From Xenophilus sp. E41 (GTDB taxonomy: Bacteria; Pseudomonadota; Gammaproteobacteria; Burkholderiales; Burkholderiaceae_C): a stretch of DNA of 64,000 nucleotides. Each line of letters begins with the position of its first letter. The first letter of the stretch is position 1. The stretch is from contig NZ_QPIB01000009.1 in the NCBI RefSeq assembly GCF_003671765.1, positions 124,001-188,000 on the forward strand, written 5' to 3'. The notes below the pieces were generated by a model. It did no database searches, was not told the origin of the DNA, and saw only the letters and a program-made list of their open reading frames with translations. The translations under genes were made by a program, and so were the position numbers. This document shows, piece by piece, positions 1-8,307 of this stretch.

Positions 1-146
1 TGCGCGGCAGGCTCGGAGATGTCGGGCGGATAGCTGTAGGTGTCGGCACGCGCGAAAGTCGGCTGCAGCAGGGCCCACACGGCCGGCCAGTCGGCGGCGA
101 CGAGGGGCCGGATCACGAGCGGGGAATTCGGGGTGGCGGTGGTCAT
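1..146 (-). CDS. GNAT-family N-acetyltransferase, N-terminal part (runs off window)
   Basis: Only the first 48 codons are present; the gene continues past the left edge. The peptide begins MTTATPNSPLVIRPLVAADW and continues with a pattern (IRP..ADWPAVWALLQP, then TYSYPPD) typical of the first beta strand and helix of GNAT acetyltransferases, which move an acetyl group from acetyl-CoA to an amine. The acetyl-CoA loop lies outside the window, so substrate and exact family cannot be judged. It is divergent from the DedA gene, with 23 bases between the two start codons. Confidence 0.6.
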   Translation of the reverse strand, partial: MTTATPNSPLVIRPLVAADWPAVWALLQPTFARADTYSYPPDISEPAA

Positions 147-169
147 GGCCCCGGGATAATGCCAGCCCC

Positions 170-826
170 ATGGACATCGTCGCCTTCCTCATCGATTTCA
201 TCCTGCACGTCGACAAGCACCTCGAGGCCTTCGTCGTCACCTACGGCATGTGGGTGTACGCGCTGCTCTTCCTCATCGTGTTCGTCGAGACGGGGGTGGT
301 GGTCATGCCCTTCCTGCCTGGCGACTCGCTGCTCTTCATCGTCGGCGCGCTGTGCGGCGCGGGGCTGATGAGCTATGGCCTCGCCGTGCCGGTCCTCATC
401 GTCGCGGCGGTGCTGGGCGACCAGTGCAATTTCAGCATCGGGCGCTATTTCGGGCCCAAGGTGTTCCAGTGGGAGAACTCGCGCTTCTTCAACAAGAAGG
501 CCTTCGACCAGGCGCATGCGTTCTACGAGCGCTACGGCGGCATCACCATCGTGCTGGCGCGCTTCATGCCCTTCATCCGCACCTTCGCGCCCTTCGTGGC
601 GGGCGTGGCGGCGATGGGCCGCGCCAAGTTCACGGCCTACAACGTCGGCGGCGCGCTGCTGTGGGTGATCGGCATCTGCACGGCGGGCTACTTCTTCGGC
701 AACCTGCCCTTCGTCAAGGAGCACCTGGACAAGATCATCTGGGCGCTGATCATCGTGCCGGGACTGATCGCCATCTTCGGCGCATGGCGCGGTTCGCGGA
801 CGGGCAAGGCGGCACCGACGGCTTGA
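170..826 (+). CDS. DedA family integral membrane protein
   Basis: A 218-residue polytopic inner-membrane protein of the DedA (SNARE-associated/VTT) family. Visible hallmarks are FLPGDSLLF near residue 50, a GDQCNFSIGRYFG stretch near residue 85, and the conserved re-entrant/arginine region ARFMPFIRTFAPFVAG near residues 128-145. The family supports membrane lipid scrambling (undecaprenyl phosphate or phosphatidylethanolamine carriers) and proton-motive-force homeostasis; which substrate this one handles cannot be told. It is followed at once by a bidirectional terminator shared with the convergent lipoprotein gene, so it appears to be monocistronic. Confidence 0.9.
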   Translation: MDIVAFLIDFILHVDKHLEAFVVTYGMWVYALLFLIVFVETGVVVMPFLPGDSLLFIVGALCGAGLMSYGLAVPVLIVAAVLGDQCNFSIGRYFGPKVFQWENSRFFNKKAFDQAHAFYERYGGITIVLARFMPFIRTFAPFVAGVAAMGRAKFTAYNVGGALLWVIGICTAGYFFGNLPFVKEHLDKIIWALIIVPGLIAIFGAWRGSRTGKAAPTA

Positions 827-837
827 GCCCGGAAAAG

Positions 838-868
838 AAAAAGGCGCGTCCCACGGGGCGCGCCTTTT
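838..868. terminator. Bidirectional rho-independent terminator
   Basis: AAAAGGCGCG and CGCGCCTTTT form a perfect stem with T-runs on either strand, between two convergent stop codons (826 and 885). Confidence 0.85.
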
Positions 869-884
869 CGGTGCCGGTTGCCGC

Positions 885-1175
885 TCAGTAGCGCGGGCCG
901 TTGTTCGGGTAGTACGAGCCCGGCGGGTAGTACTGCTGCTGGTTGTAGTAGTTGCGCTCGTCGACGCTTCGGCCCACCTGGTTGCCGATCACGCCGCCGA
1001 TGGCGGCACCGCCCAGCGTCGCGCCGGTGTTGCCGCCGATGGCGTGGCCGACCGCCGCGCCGCCGAGGGCACCGATGCCGGTGCCGAGATTCTGATTGGG
1101 TCCGCTCGCGCAGCCCGCCAGTGCCATGACCGACGAGGCGGCCGCTGCAGCAATCCAATAACGCGACTTGATCAT
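885..1175 (-). CDS. Glycine-zipper outer-membrane-type lipoprotein
   Basis: A 96-residue protein with a lipoprotein signal: MIKSRYW, then a hydrophobic core ending in the lipobox LAGC (Cys22). It is followed by GxxxG repeats (GTGIGALGGAAVGHAIGG, then GAAIGGVIGNQVG) that form a glycine zipper of the SlyB/OsmB 2TM type, and a Tyr/Asn/Pro-rich tail. Such proteins sit in the outer membrane and are often stress induced; no enzymatic role is expected. The start at 1175 is preferred over an upstream in-frame start because it begins the signal peptide and has AGGTGG seven bases upstream. Confidence 0.8.
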   Translation of the reverse strand: MIKSRYWIAAAAASSVMALAGCASGPNQNLGTGIGALGGAAVGHAIGGNTGATLGGAAIGGVIGNQVGRSVDERNYYNQQQYYPPGSYYPNNGPRY

Positions 1176-1331
1176 GTGGTCCACCTTTCTGTTTGAGGAT
1201 GGACTCATCTTGCGCAACGCCGCGCCGCGACAGGTGTAGGAACCCGCCGATGGCCCCTGTGCGACGGCAAGGGCCGCGGCGTGTGCGGCGGCGCCTGAAC
1301 GCCGTGAGCGCCGAAGGCGCAGCATCGAGCG

Positions 1332-2858
1332 CTAGAGCTGGCGGCTGCGTGCGAGCGGCGGGTTCTGCGCGAAATAGCGCTGGATGCCGCGCATCAGCGC
1401 GTCGGCCAGGTCTTCCTGGTAGGCGACCGTGCGCAGCTTCGCTTCTTCCTCGGGGTTGCTGATGAAGGCGGTTTCGACCAGCACGCTCGGGATGTCGGGC
1501 GCCTTGAGCACGGCGAAGCCGGCCTGCTCGACGCTGCCCTTGTGCAGGCGTGCACCGATGCCCTTGATCTCGCCCAGCATGGCGGTGCCAAGCTTGAGGC
1601 TGTCGTTGATCTGCGCCGTGGTGCTCATGTCGAGCAGCGCCCGCTGCACCTGCGCCTCGTGCTCGCCGACGTTGACGCCGCCGACGCGGTCGGCCTGGTT
1701 CTCCTTGTTGGCGAGCCAGCGCGCCGCGCTGCTGGAGGCGCCGCCCTGGCTGAGCGCGAAGACGCTGGCGCCGCGCGCGGCCGGTGTCGTGAAGGCGTCG
1801 GCATGGATGCTCACGAACAGGTCGGCCTGCACGCGCCGCGCCTTCTGCACACGCACATGCAGCGGCACGAAGAAGTCGGCGTCGCGCGTGAGGAAGGCGC
1901 GCATCGGATTGCCGTTGACGCTGGCCGCGTTGATGCGGTCGCGCAGGCGGTGCGCGACCTGCAGCACGATGTCCTTCTCGCGCGTGCCGGCGGGGCCCAT
2001 GGCGCCGGGGTCTTCGCCCCCATGGCCCGGGTCCAGTGCGACGATGATGATGCGGTCGGTGCGGCTGGCGGTCGCCGTGTTGGGCACCGGCCGCAAGGGG
2101 GCGGGAGCGGGCGCCGGGGCCGGGCGCACCGGCGCGGTACCGACCACGGGCGGCAGCGGCGCGGGGGCCACGAGGTTCGGCGTGTCGCGCGTGGCCGGCC
2201 CCGACGGGGGCGACGGCTTCATCGACTGCTGCGCCATCAGGTCGCCCAGCGGATCGGCTGCAGGCGCCGCCGGACGCACGGGCGCCGGCGCCTCGCCGGG
2301 GCGTGCGAGCTCGCGCGGCGCCACGCCGGCCACGGTGGTGTCGCTGCCGCCGCCGCGCGTGTCGCGCAGGCGTTCGGCGATCAGCGATTCAAGCGGGTCG
2401 ACCGCCTGCGCGGGGTACAGGTCGAGCACCAGCCGATCGCGGTAGGCGGCCACCGGCGCGAGCGAGAAGACCTGCGGCAGCACGGCCTGCTTGAGGTCGA
2501 ACACGATGCGCACGACCGAGGGCGCGTTCTGCCCCACGCGCAGGCCGGCGATGTAGGGATCGTCGGGCCGCACCTTGCCCACCAGTTCGCGCAGGGCGGG
2601 GTTGAGGTCGATGCCCTTGATGTCCACCGCCAGCCGGGGCGGGCTGCCCACCACCAGCTGCTGCGTCTGCAGCCGGCCGTCGGATTCGATGGTGATGCGC
2701 GTGTAGTCGTTGGCCGGCCACACGCGCACGGCGACGATGGTGGCGCCGCGTGCGATCTGCTGGGCGCCGAGCAACAGCACCAGCGTGCCGGCCTTGAGCA
2801 GCTGGCGGCGCGCGGCGTCGTTGGCGGAAGGGAAGGAGTGGTCGTCGTTTCGGCTCAT
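1332..2858 (-). CDS. amiC: N-acetylmuramoyl-L-alanine amidase (AmiC type, AMIN plus Amidase_3)
   Basis: A 508-residue periplasmic amidase that cuts the lactyl-amide bond of peptidoglycan during septum splitting. Residues 17-38 carry an RRQLL plus hydrophobic stretch, consistent with Tat export as known for AmiC. Residues about 40-150 are the AMIN septal-targeting domain. A Pro/Ala-rich linker follows to about residue 268, then the Amidase_3 domain starting at VALDPGHGG (zinc ligand His279), with REKD (Glu294), a SIHADAF motif and a VETAFISN motif bearing the catalytic glutamate. Its start codon overlaps the tsaE stop by four bases (ATGA), so the two are probably translationally coupled. Confidence 0.93.
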   Translation of the reverse strand: MSRNDDHSFPSANDAARRQLLKAGTLVLLLGAQQIARGATIVAVRVWPANDYTRITIESDGRLQTQQLVVGSPPRLAVDIKGIDLNPALRELVGKVRPDDPYIAGLRVGQNAPSVVRIVFDLKQAVLPQVFSLAPVAAYRDRLVLDLYPAQAVDPLESLIAERLRDTRGGGSDTTVAGVAPRELARPGEAPAPVRPAAPAADPLGDLMAQQSMKPSPPSGPATRDTPNLVAPAPLPPVVGTAPVRPAPAPAPAPLRPVPNTATASRTDRIIIVALDPGHGGEDPGAMGPAGTREKDIVLQVAHRLRDRINAASVNGNPMRAFLTRDADFFVPLHVRVQKARRVQADLFVSIHADAFTTPAARGASVFALSQGGASSSAARWLANKENQADRVGGVNVGEHEAQVQRALLDMSTTAQINDSLKLGTAMLGEIKGIGARLHKGSVEQAGFAVLKAPDIPSVLVETAFISNPEEEAKLRTVAYQEDLADALMRGIQRYFAQNPPLARSRQL

Positions 2859-3316
2859 GCAGCGGTGGCGGCAGCCAGCAGTTCGCGTCCGCGCGCAGTG
2901 TGGGCGTGCAACGTGACAGTGCGGAGATCGTCGTCGCTCATTGCTTCTATTTTAATAGCAAGGTCCGCAACCGGGATGCGCCCTGCGGCATTGTTCGGCC
3001 ATTCGGCGAGCTTCAGGCCCGGTGCCGCGAAGATGTCGCGGAAGCCCGCGTCGTCCCATTCGCGCGGATCGCCGAAGCGGTAGAAGTCGAAGTGGTGGAT
3101 CGCCAGGCCATCGGGCGCTGCATGCGGCTCCACCACCGCGTAGGTGGGGCTCTTGATGCGGCCGGTGATGCCGAGCGCCCGCAGCAGGTGGCGCACGAAG
3201 GTGGTCTTGCCCGCGCCCAGTTCGCCATGCAGGGTGATGAAGGCGTCGCGCAACGCGGGCGCTGCCGCCAGGCGGTGCGCGAAGCGGTCGGTGTCGTCCT
3301 CGTCCTGCCACTGCAC
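2855..3316 (-). CDS. tsaE: tRNA threonylcarbamoyladenosine biosynthesis ATPase TsaE
   Basis: TsaE is the ATPase that works with TsaB and TsaD to install N6-threonylcarbamoyl on A37 of ANN-decoding tRNAs. The Walker A motif GELGAGKTTFVRHLL and the KSPTYAVVE switch region are clear, as is the HFDFYR motif. A GTG at 3316 is the best start: it gives 153 residues, the usual family length, though its ribosome site is weak. A 20-bp TGCTTCTATTTTAATAGCAA repeat lies within the 3' part of the gene (AIKIEA in the protein). It is divergent from queG with 39 bases between starts. Confidence 0.9.
   Translation of the reverse strand: MQWQDEDDTDRFAHRLAAAPALRDAFITLHGELGAGKTTFVRHLLRALGITGRIKSPTYAVVEPHAAPDGLAIHHFDFYRFGDPREWDDAGFRDIFAAPGLKLAEWPNNAAGRIPVADLAIKIEAMSDDDLRTVTLHAHTARGRELLAAATAA
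2942..2961. repeat. Short interspersed palindrome, copy A
   Basis: TGCTTCTATTTTAATAGCAA lies inside tsaE. It belongs to a TGCTAT-N6-ATAGCA-like family with further copies at 4436, 49146 and 58119. Confidence 0.5.
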
Positions 3317-3355
3317 GGTCGCAGTCGCGGAGGAGGGCGTTCCTACAATCGATGG

Positions 3356-4453
3356 GTGGTCGTCGGCACTCAACTCGTCACTCGGAAACTCGTGGCCCAC
3401 ATCAATGCGTGGGCGCGGGAACTGGGATTCTCCCAAATCGGTGTGGCGGGCATCGACCTTTCGAGCGCCGAGCCGGGCCTGCGCCAGTGGCTGGACAACG
3501 GCTTCCATGGCGACATGGACTACATGGCCGCGCATGGCATGCGCCGGGCGCGGCCCGCCGAGCTGGTGCCCGGCACCGTGAGCGTGATCACGGCGCGCAT
3601 GAACTACCTCCCGCGCGAGACGCCGCCCGACTGGCAGGCCATCGAGTGGGCGCGGCTCCAGCGCCCGGCCGAAGGCGTGGTGTCGACCTACGCCCGGGGG
3701 CGGGACTACCACAAGGTGATGCGCGCGCGCCTGCAGCGCCTGGCCGACCGCATCGCCCAGGAGCTGGGCCCTTTCGGGCACCGCGTCTTCACGGACTCGG
3801 CGCCGGTGCTGGAGGCCGAACTCGCCGCGCGCAGCGGCCAGGGCTGGCGCGGCAAGCACACGCTGGTGCTGGACCGTGAGGCCGGCTCGATGTTCTTCCT
3901 CGGCGAGATCTACGTCGACCTGGCGCTGCCCCACAGCGAGCCGGTCAGCGCGCACTGCGGCAGCTGCCGTGCCTGCATGGACGTGTGCCCCACGCAGGCC
4001 ATCCTCGCGCCCGGCCGGCTCGACGCGCGGCGCTGCATCTCCTACCTCACGATCGAGCATGCGGGTGCCATCCCGCTCGAGCTGCGGCCGCGCATGGGCA
4101 ACCGCATCTACGGCTGCGACGACTGCCAGCTCGCCTGTCCCTGGAACAAGTTCGCGCACCGCGGCACGCTGGCCGATTTCGACGTCCGCCCGGGCCTGGC
4201 CGGCGAACCGCTGGCGGCGCTCTTCGCCTGGGACGAGCCGACCTTCCTGCACCGCACCGAGGGCGGCCCGATCCGCCGCATCGGGCACCTGCGCTGGCTG
4301 CGCAACATCGCCGTGGCGCTGGGCAATGCGCTGCGCGGCGGCGATGCCTCGGCCGCACAGGCGCTGGCCACGCGCCGCGAGCATCCCGATGCGCTGGTGC
4401 GCGAGCACGTGCACTGGGGCCTGGCGCAGGCCCGGCTGCTATCGAAACCATAG
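3356..4453 (+). CDS. queG: Epoxyqueuosine reductase QueG
   Basis: Cobalamin- and iron-sulfur-dependent enzyme that reduces epoxyqueuosine to queuosine in tRNA. The sequence shows the HGDMDYM..HG region, RARPAELVPGT, and two ferredoxin-type cluster motifs: CGSCRACMDVCPTQAI and CDDCQLACPWNK. Length is 365 residues from the GTG at 3356, close to the family norm; a second GTG at 3392 is possible because a TACAAT -10-like box (3344-3349) sits just ahead of 3356. The stop codon TAG is itself part of an interspersed palindrome (4436-4456), so the last residues (LLSKP) may be repeat-derived. Confidence 0.92.
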   Translation: MVVGTQLVTRKLVAHINAWARELGFSQIGVAGIDLSSAEPGLRQWLDNGFHGDMDYMAAHGMRRARPAELVPGTVSVITARMNYLPRETPPDWQAIEWARLQRPAEGVVSTYARGRDYHKVMRARLQRLADRIAQELGPFGHRVFTDSAPVLEAELAARSGQGWRGKHTLVLDREAGSMFFLGEIYVDLALPHSEPVSAHCGSCRACMDVCPTQAILAPGRLDARRCISYLTIEHAGAIPLELRPRMGNRIYGCDDCQLACPWNKFAHRGTLADFDVRPGLAGEPLAALFAWDEPTFLHRTEGGPIRRIGHLRWLRNIAVALGNALRGGDASAAQALATRREHPDALVREHVHWGLAQARLLSKP

Positions 4454-4456
4454 CTG
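4436..4456. repeat. Short interspersed palindrome, copy B
   Basis: CTGCTATCGAAACCATAGCTG supplies the stop codon of queG. It differs from copy C (49146) at two positions, both in the loop. Confidence 0.6.
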
Positions 4457-4508
4457 GTCGCGCCCGTGCGACGGGCGTTGCGGGCACTTTTCTTTCGAAG
4501 AACGAGGG

Positions 4509-5414
4509 TCAGCGCGGCAGGCTCAGCGCGAAGGGCAGGCTGAGCATGCCCAGCAGCGTCGACAGCGTAACCAGGCCCGCGACGAAGGGCCCGTTGTAGC
4601 CCATGCGCGCGGCCAGCACGTAGGCACTGGAGGCGGTCGGCACGGCCGAGAAGGCCATCAGCACCGCGCCCTGCGCCGGCGGCAGGCGCAGCCCGAGCGC
4701 CAGCCCCCAGGCGATCAGCGGCAGCACGAGGTGGCGGATCGCCAGCACCGACACCGCCAGCAGCTTGCCGCGCGCCAGGCTGGCGAACTGCATGCCCGCA
4801 CCGGCGGCCAGCAGCCCGAGGGCCAGCGATGCGGCGCCGATGCGCGACACCGCCGGTTCGAGCCAGCCCGGGATGCGCAGGCCCAGCAGGTTGGCGACCA
4901 GGCCGGTCGCGGTGGCGATGATCAGCGGGTTGCGCACCAGCTGCCGCAGGAAGCCCGACTGGCCATGGCGCGCCATCGGCCACACCGCCGCCACGTTCAT
5001 CAGCGGCACGCACACGCCGATCAGCACGGCGATCATGAGCAGCCCTTCGGCGCCGGCCAAGCGCTCGGCCATCGTCAGGCAGATGAAGGAGTTGAAGCGG
5101 AACGCGATCTGCGCGCTCGCCGCGTGGTCGCGCCGGTCGATGCGGGGACCGATGGCGGGCAGGAAGGGCAGTGCATAGGCCAGCGCGATGCCCGCGAGCC
5201 CGATGCCCACGCCTGCCGCGAGCAGGTGCGAGGTGGTGCCGAAGTCGATCGGGCTGCGCACGATCGAGTGGAACAGCAGCACCGGGAAGAGGAAGTAGTA
5301 GACGAGGCTCTCGACCTGGTCCCACACGCGCCGGTCGAGGGCGGTGTACCGGCACAGCAGCCAGCCGCAGGCGATGAGGGAGAAGTCGGGGACGAGCAGC
5401 TGCGCATGGTTCAC
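4509..5414 (-). CDS. AEC (auxin efflux carrier) family permease
   Basis: A 301-residue inner-membrane transporter with about ten hydrophobic segments, starting VNHAQLLVPDFSLIACGWLL. The C-terminal half carries the AEC signature regions (FALxxxAxGxGMQF-like GLLAAGAGMQFASL, then VLMAFSAVPTASSAYVLA). Family members export or import organic acids and related metabolites; the substrate cannot be assigned. The GTG at 5414 is chosen because it gives the usual AEC N-terminus; the frame stays open far upstream only because of the high GC content. Confidence 0.85.
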   Translation of the reverse strand: MNHAQLLVPDFSLIACGWLLCRYTALDRRVWDQVESLVYYFLFPVLLFHSIVRSPIDFGTTSHLLAAGVGIGLAGIALAYALPFLPAIGPRIDRRDHAASAQIAFRFNSFICLTMAERLAGAEGLLMIAVLIGVCVPLMNVAAVWPMARHGQSGFLRQLVRNPLIIATATGLVANLLGLRIPGWLEPAVSRIGAASLALGLLAAGAGMQFASLARGKLLAVSVLAIRHLVLPLIAWGLALGLRLPPAQGAVLMAFSAVPTASSAYVLAARMGYNGPFVAGLVTLSTLLGMLSLPFALSLPR

Positions 5415-5600
5415 CGGGCGAGCATATCGGAGCGGTCGGCGTGTACCGGCGCAGCGCCGCGGCGTAGGCCGGGGCCGCATTTCCTGTGGACTTGTGGGTA
5501 ATCCTGGGGCGGCGGTCCGCGGCGCAGCATTTAGCATCCGCGGTCGCGTGCATTTGGTTTCAAGTGCACCTCCCACCCCAAGATACAAGGAGTTTTGACG

Positions 5601-6581
5601 ATGCAACGTCGCCAGTGGAATGCCCTTGCCGGCAGCGCCATGCTCGCCGCGCTGGTCGCGGCGCCAGCCGCCTTCGCCCAGGGCTATCCGGACAAGCCGA
5701 TCGAACTGCAGGTGCCCTTCGCGCCCGGCGGCACTACCGACATCGTGGCCCGCGTGGTGGCCGACCCGCTCGGCAAGGTGCTGGGCCAGCCGGTGGTGGT
5801 GGTCAACAAGGCCGGCGGCGGCGGTGCCGTGGGTGCGCTCGAAACTTCGCGCGCCACGCCCGACGGCTACAAGCTCGGCGTGGCAACGGTGTCGAGCACG
5901 GCGGCCAACCCGGCCATCAATCCCAAGACGCCGTACAACCCGATCACCGACTTCACGCCCATCATCAACATCGCGGCCACGCCCAACGTGATCGCGGTGA
6001 ACCCGAACTTCCCCGCCAAGGACTACGCGGCCTTCATCGCCGAACTGAAGAAGAGCCCCGGCAAGTACTCGTACGGCTCGTCGGGCACGGGCGGCATCGG
6101 CCACCTGCTGATGGAGCTGTACAAGAGCATGACGAACACCTTCGTCACGCACATTCCCTACCGCGGTGCCGGCCCGGCGCTGAACGATGTGGTGGCCGGC
6201 CAGGTGCCGATCATCTTCGACAACCTGCCCTCGGCGCTGCCCTTCATCAAGGCCGGCAAGCTGGTGCCGATCGTCGTGGCAGCGCCGCAGCGCCTGAAGG
6301 ACCTGCCCAACGTGCCCACCTTCAAGGAAGTGGGCCTGGAGCCGGTGAACCGCATGGCCTACTACGGCATCCTGGGCCCCAAGAACCTGCCCAAGGACGT
6401 GGTCGACAAGATCAGCGCCGGCACCAAGAAGGCGCTGGAGGACCCGGCGGTCAAGAAGCGCATCGAGGACACGGGTTCGATCATCGTGGCCAACACGCCC
6501 GAGCAGTTCGCGGCCCAGATCAAGGCCGAGTACGACGTGTACAAGCAGGTGGTGCAAAAGCAGAAGCTCACGCTGGATTGA
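5601..6581 (+). CDS. Bug/TctC family periplasmic substrate-binding protein (copy 1)
   Basis: A 326-residue exported solute-binding protein of the tripartite tricarboxylate transporter receptor (Bug) family. A Sec signal peptide ends near AAFAQ (residue 29), followed by [19 protein letters not shown], the family's N-terminal signature that forms the ligand pocket. ATG 5601 is preferred to the TTG at 5595 because AAGGAG lies eight bases ahead. No TctA/TctB membrane partners are in the window, as is common for the many orphan Bug genes of Comamonadaceae. Likely ligands are small carboxylates, but none can be named. A terminator follows directly. Confidence 0.92.
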   Translation: MQRRQWNALAGSAMLAALVAAPAAFAQGYPDKPIELQVPFAPGGTTDIVARVVADPLGKVLGQPVVVVNKAGGGGAVGALETSRATPDGYKLGVATVSSTAANPAINPKTPYNPITDFTPIINIAATPNVIAVNPNFPAKDYAAFIAELKKSPGKYSYGSSGTGGIGHLLMELYKSMTNTFVTHIPYRGAGPALNDVVAGQVPIIFDNLPSALPFIKAGKLVPIVVAAPQRLKDLPNVPTFKEVGLEPVNRMAYYGILGPKNLPKDVVDKISAGTKKALEDPAVKKRIEDTGSIIVANTPEQFAAQIKAEYDVYKQVVQKQKLTLD

Positions 6582-6602
6582 GCCGGCTGCCTTGCCAGGA
6601 CC

Positions 6603-6630
6603 GGGCCGCCTTCGGGCGGCCCTTTCTTTT
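6603..6630 (+). terminator. Rho-independent terminator after the first Bug gene
   Basis: GGGCCGCC-TTCG-GGCGGCCC forms an 8-bp stem with a stable tetraloop, followed by a T-rich run. Confidence 0.9.
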
Positions 6631-6644
6631 GCTATCTTCGTGCG

Positions 6645-7556
6645 ATGACCGCCGCGCTTGCTGCTGCCTCCCCCACGCCCGAGATCGATGAGTTCATCGA
6701 CGCGCTGTGGCTGGAGCACGGCTTGTCGAAAAACACGCTGGCGGCCTACCGGCGCGACCTCGCGCTCTTCGGCCAGTGGCTGGCCGGCCGCGGGCTGGCG
6801 ATGGATGCCGCGCGCGAGCACGACCTGCAGGCCTACATGGGCGCACGCATGGCCGACAAGGGCAAGGCGACCTCGGCCAACCGGCGGCTCACCGTGTTCA
6901 AGCGCTACTACCGCTGGGCGCTGCGCGAGCGGCGCATCGCGGCCGACCCCACGCTGCGCCTCGTGCCCGCGCGCCAGGCGCTGCGCGTGCCCAAGACGCT
7001 GAGCGAATCGCAGGTGGACGCGCTGCTGGCCGCGCCCGACCTCGGCACGCCGCTGGGCCTGCGCGACCGCGCGATGCTGGAGCTGATGTACGCCAGCGGG
7101 CTGCGCGTGAGCGAGCTGGTAGCGATGAAGACCTTCGACCTCAGCCTCAACGACGGCGTGCTGCGCGTGCTGGGCAAGGGCAACAAGGAACGTCTCGTGC
7201 CCTTCGGCCAGGAGGCGCGCCGCTGGATCGAGCGCTACCTCGCCGACGCGCGCCCGGTCATCCTCGGCGGGCAGCAGACGGCGGATTTCTTCGTCACCGC
7301 TCGCGGCGCCGGCATGACGCGCGCCATGTTCTGGGTCATCGTCAAGAAGCAGGCCGCCGCCGCGGGCATCCATGTGCCGCTGTCGCCCCACACGCTGCGC
7401 CATGCCTTCGCCACGCACCTGCTCAACCACGGGGCCGACCTGCGCGCCGTGCAACTGCTGCTGGGGCATGCGGACATCTCGACCACGACCATCTACACGC
7501 ACGTGGCGCGCGAGCGCCTGAAACAGCTGCATGCGCAGCACCACCCGCGTGGCTGA
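6645..7556 (+). CDS. xerD: Tyrosine recombinase XerD
   Basis: Host site-specific recombinase that with XerC resolves chromosome dimers at dif near the septum. The N-terminal SAM-like core-binding domain covers residues 12-95; the catalytic domain has R154 (SGLRVSEL), K178 (LGKGNKER), H249-x-x-R252 (SPHTLRHAF), H275 (LLGHADIST) and nucleophile Y284. At 303 residues it is normal XerD length. It has nothing to do with the prophage 6 kb away, which uses a serine integrase. It overlaps the next gene by 26 bases. Confidence 0.93.
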   Translation: MTAALAAASPTPEIDEFIDALWLEHGLSKNTLAAYRRDLALFGQWLAGRGLAMDAAREHDLQAYMGARMADKGKATSANRRLTVFKRYYRWALRERRIAADPTLRLVPARQALRVPKTLSESQVDALLAAPDLGTPLGLRDRAMLELMYASGLRVSELVAMKTFDLSLNDGVLRVLGKGNKERLVPFGQEARRWIERYLADARPVILGGQQTADFFVTARGAGMTRAMFWVIVKKQAAAAGIHVPLSPHTLRHAFATHLLNHGADLRAVQLLLGHADISTTTIYTHVARERLKQLHAQHHPRG

Positions 7557-8307
7557 GGCATCCGCCGTCCGTGTGGGCTGCGCGGGATGGAGCCTGCCGC
7601 GTGCGCAGTGGCCGCGCTTCCCGGCCGAGGGCAGCCACCTGGAACGCTATGCGGCGCGCTTCGACGCGGCGGAGATCGACACCAGCTTCTATCGCCCGCA
7701 TCGTGCGCAGACCTATGCACGCTGGGCCGCCTCGACGCCGCCGCACTTCCGTTTCGCCGTCAAGCTGCCGAAGACCGTCACGCACGAGGCGCGCCTCGAC
7801 GGCGCGCGCGATGCGCTCGATGCCTTTCTCGGCGAGGTCGCAGGGCTCGGCCCGAAGCTGGGCTGCCTCCTGATCCAGCTCGCGCCCAGCCATGCCTTCG
7901 ACGCGAACGTGGTGCGGCGCTTCCTCGCCGACCTGCAGCGCCGGCATGAGGGACCGGTCGCCATCGAGCCGCGGCATGCCTCGTGGTTCGCGCCGGAGGT
8001 CGATGCATTGCTGGCGCGGCAACGCGTCGCGCGCGTGCTGGCCGACCCGGTGCTGCACGCGGGCGGCGAATGGCCGGGCGGCTGGCCGCAACTCGTGTAC
8101 CTTCGGCTGCACGGGCGCCCGCGCGTGTACTGGTCGGCTTACGACGACGCGCTACTGGAGCGGCTGGCGTTGCGCCTGCAGCAGGCACGCAGCGATGGCG
8201 CGGCCTGCTGGTGCATCTTCGACAACACGGCCGGCGGCGAAGCCACCGGCAACGCGCTGACGCTCAAGGCGCGGCTTTCGCATCGATTCAACGAGGAGAC
8301 GACATGA
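7531..8307 (+). CDS. DUF72 family protein
   Basis: A 258-residue DUF72 protein (TIM-barrel-like family, function unknown). Signatures seen are RVGCAGWSLP at the N-terminus, then FDAAEIDTSFYRPH, FRFAVKLPKTVTH, IEPRHASWF, and the C-terminal WCIFDNTAGGEATGNA. The gene starts inside the end of xerD, and its TGA overlaps the start of the next Bug gene as ATGA, so the three may be co-transcribed. An alternative start is the GTG at 7549, which still overlaps xerD. Confidence 0.88.
   Translation: MRSTTRVAEASAVRVGCAGWSLPRAQWPRFPAEGSHLERYAARFDAAEIDTSFYRPHRAQTYARWAASTPPHFRFAVKLPKTVTHEARLDGARDALDAFLGEVAGLGPKLGCLLIQLAPSHAFDANVVRRFLADLQRRHEGPVAIEPRHASWFAPEVDALLARQRVARVLADPVLHAGGEWPGGWPQLVYLRLHGRPRVYWSAYDDALLERLALRLQQARSDGAACWCIFDNTAGGEATGNALTLKARLSHRFNEETT

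Noticed and set aside
4509-7544. A 1011-residue leftward open frame
   Set aside because: Only its last 301 codons (the AEC permease) look like a protein; the rest is the antisense of Bug and xerD genes in GC-rich DNA.
6645-7556. Tyrosine recombinase near the prophage as its integrase
   Set aside because: It has full XerD architecture and lies 6 kb outside the att site; the serine integrase and split DUF455 gene explain integration.
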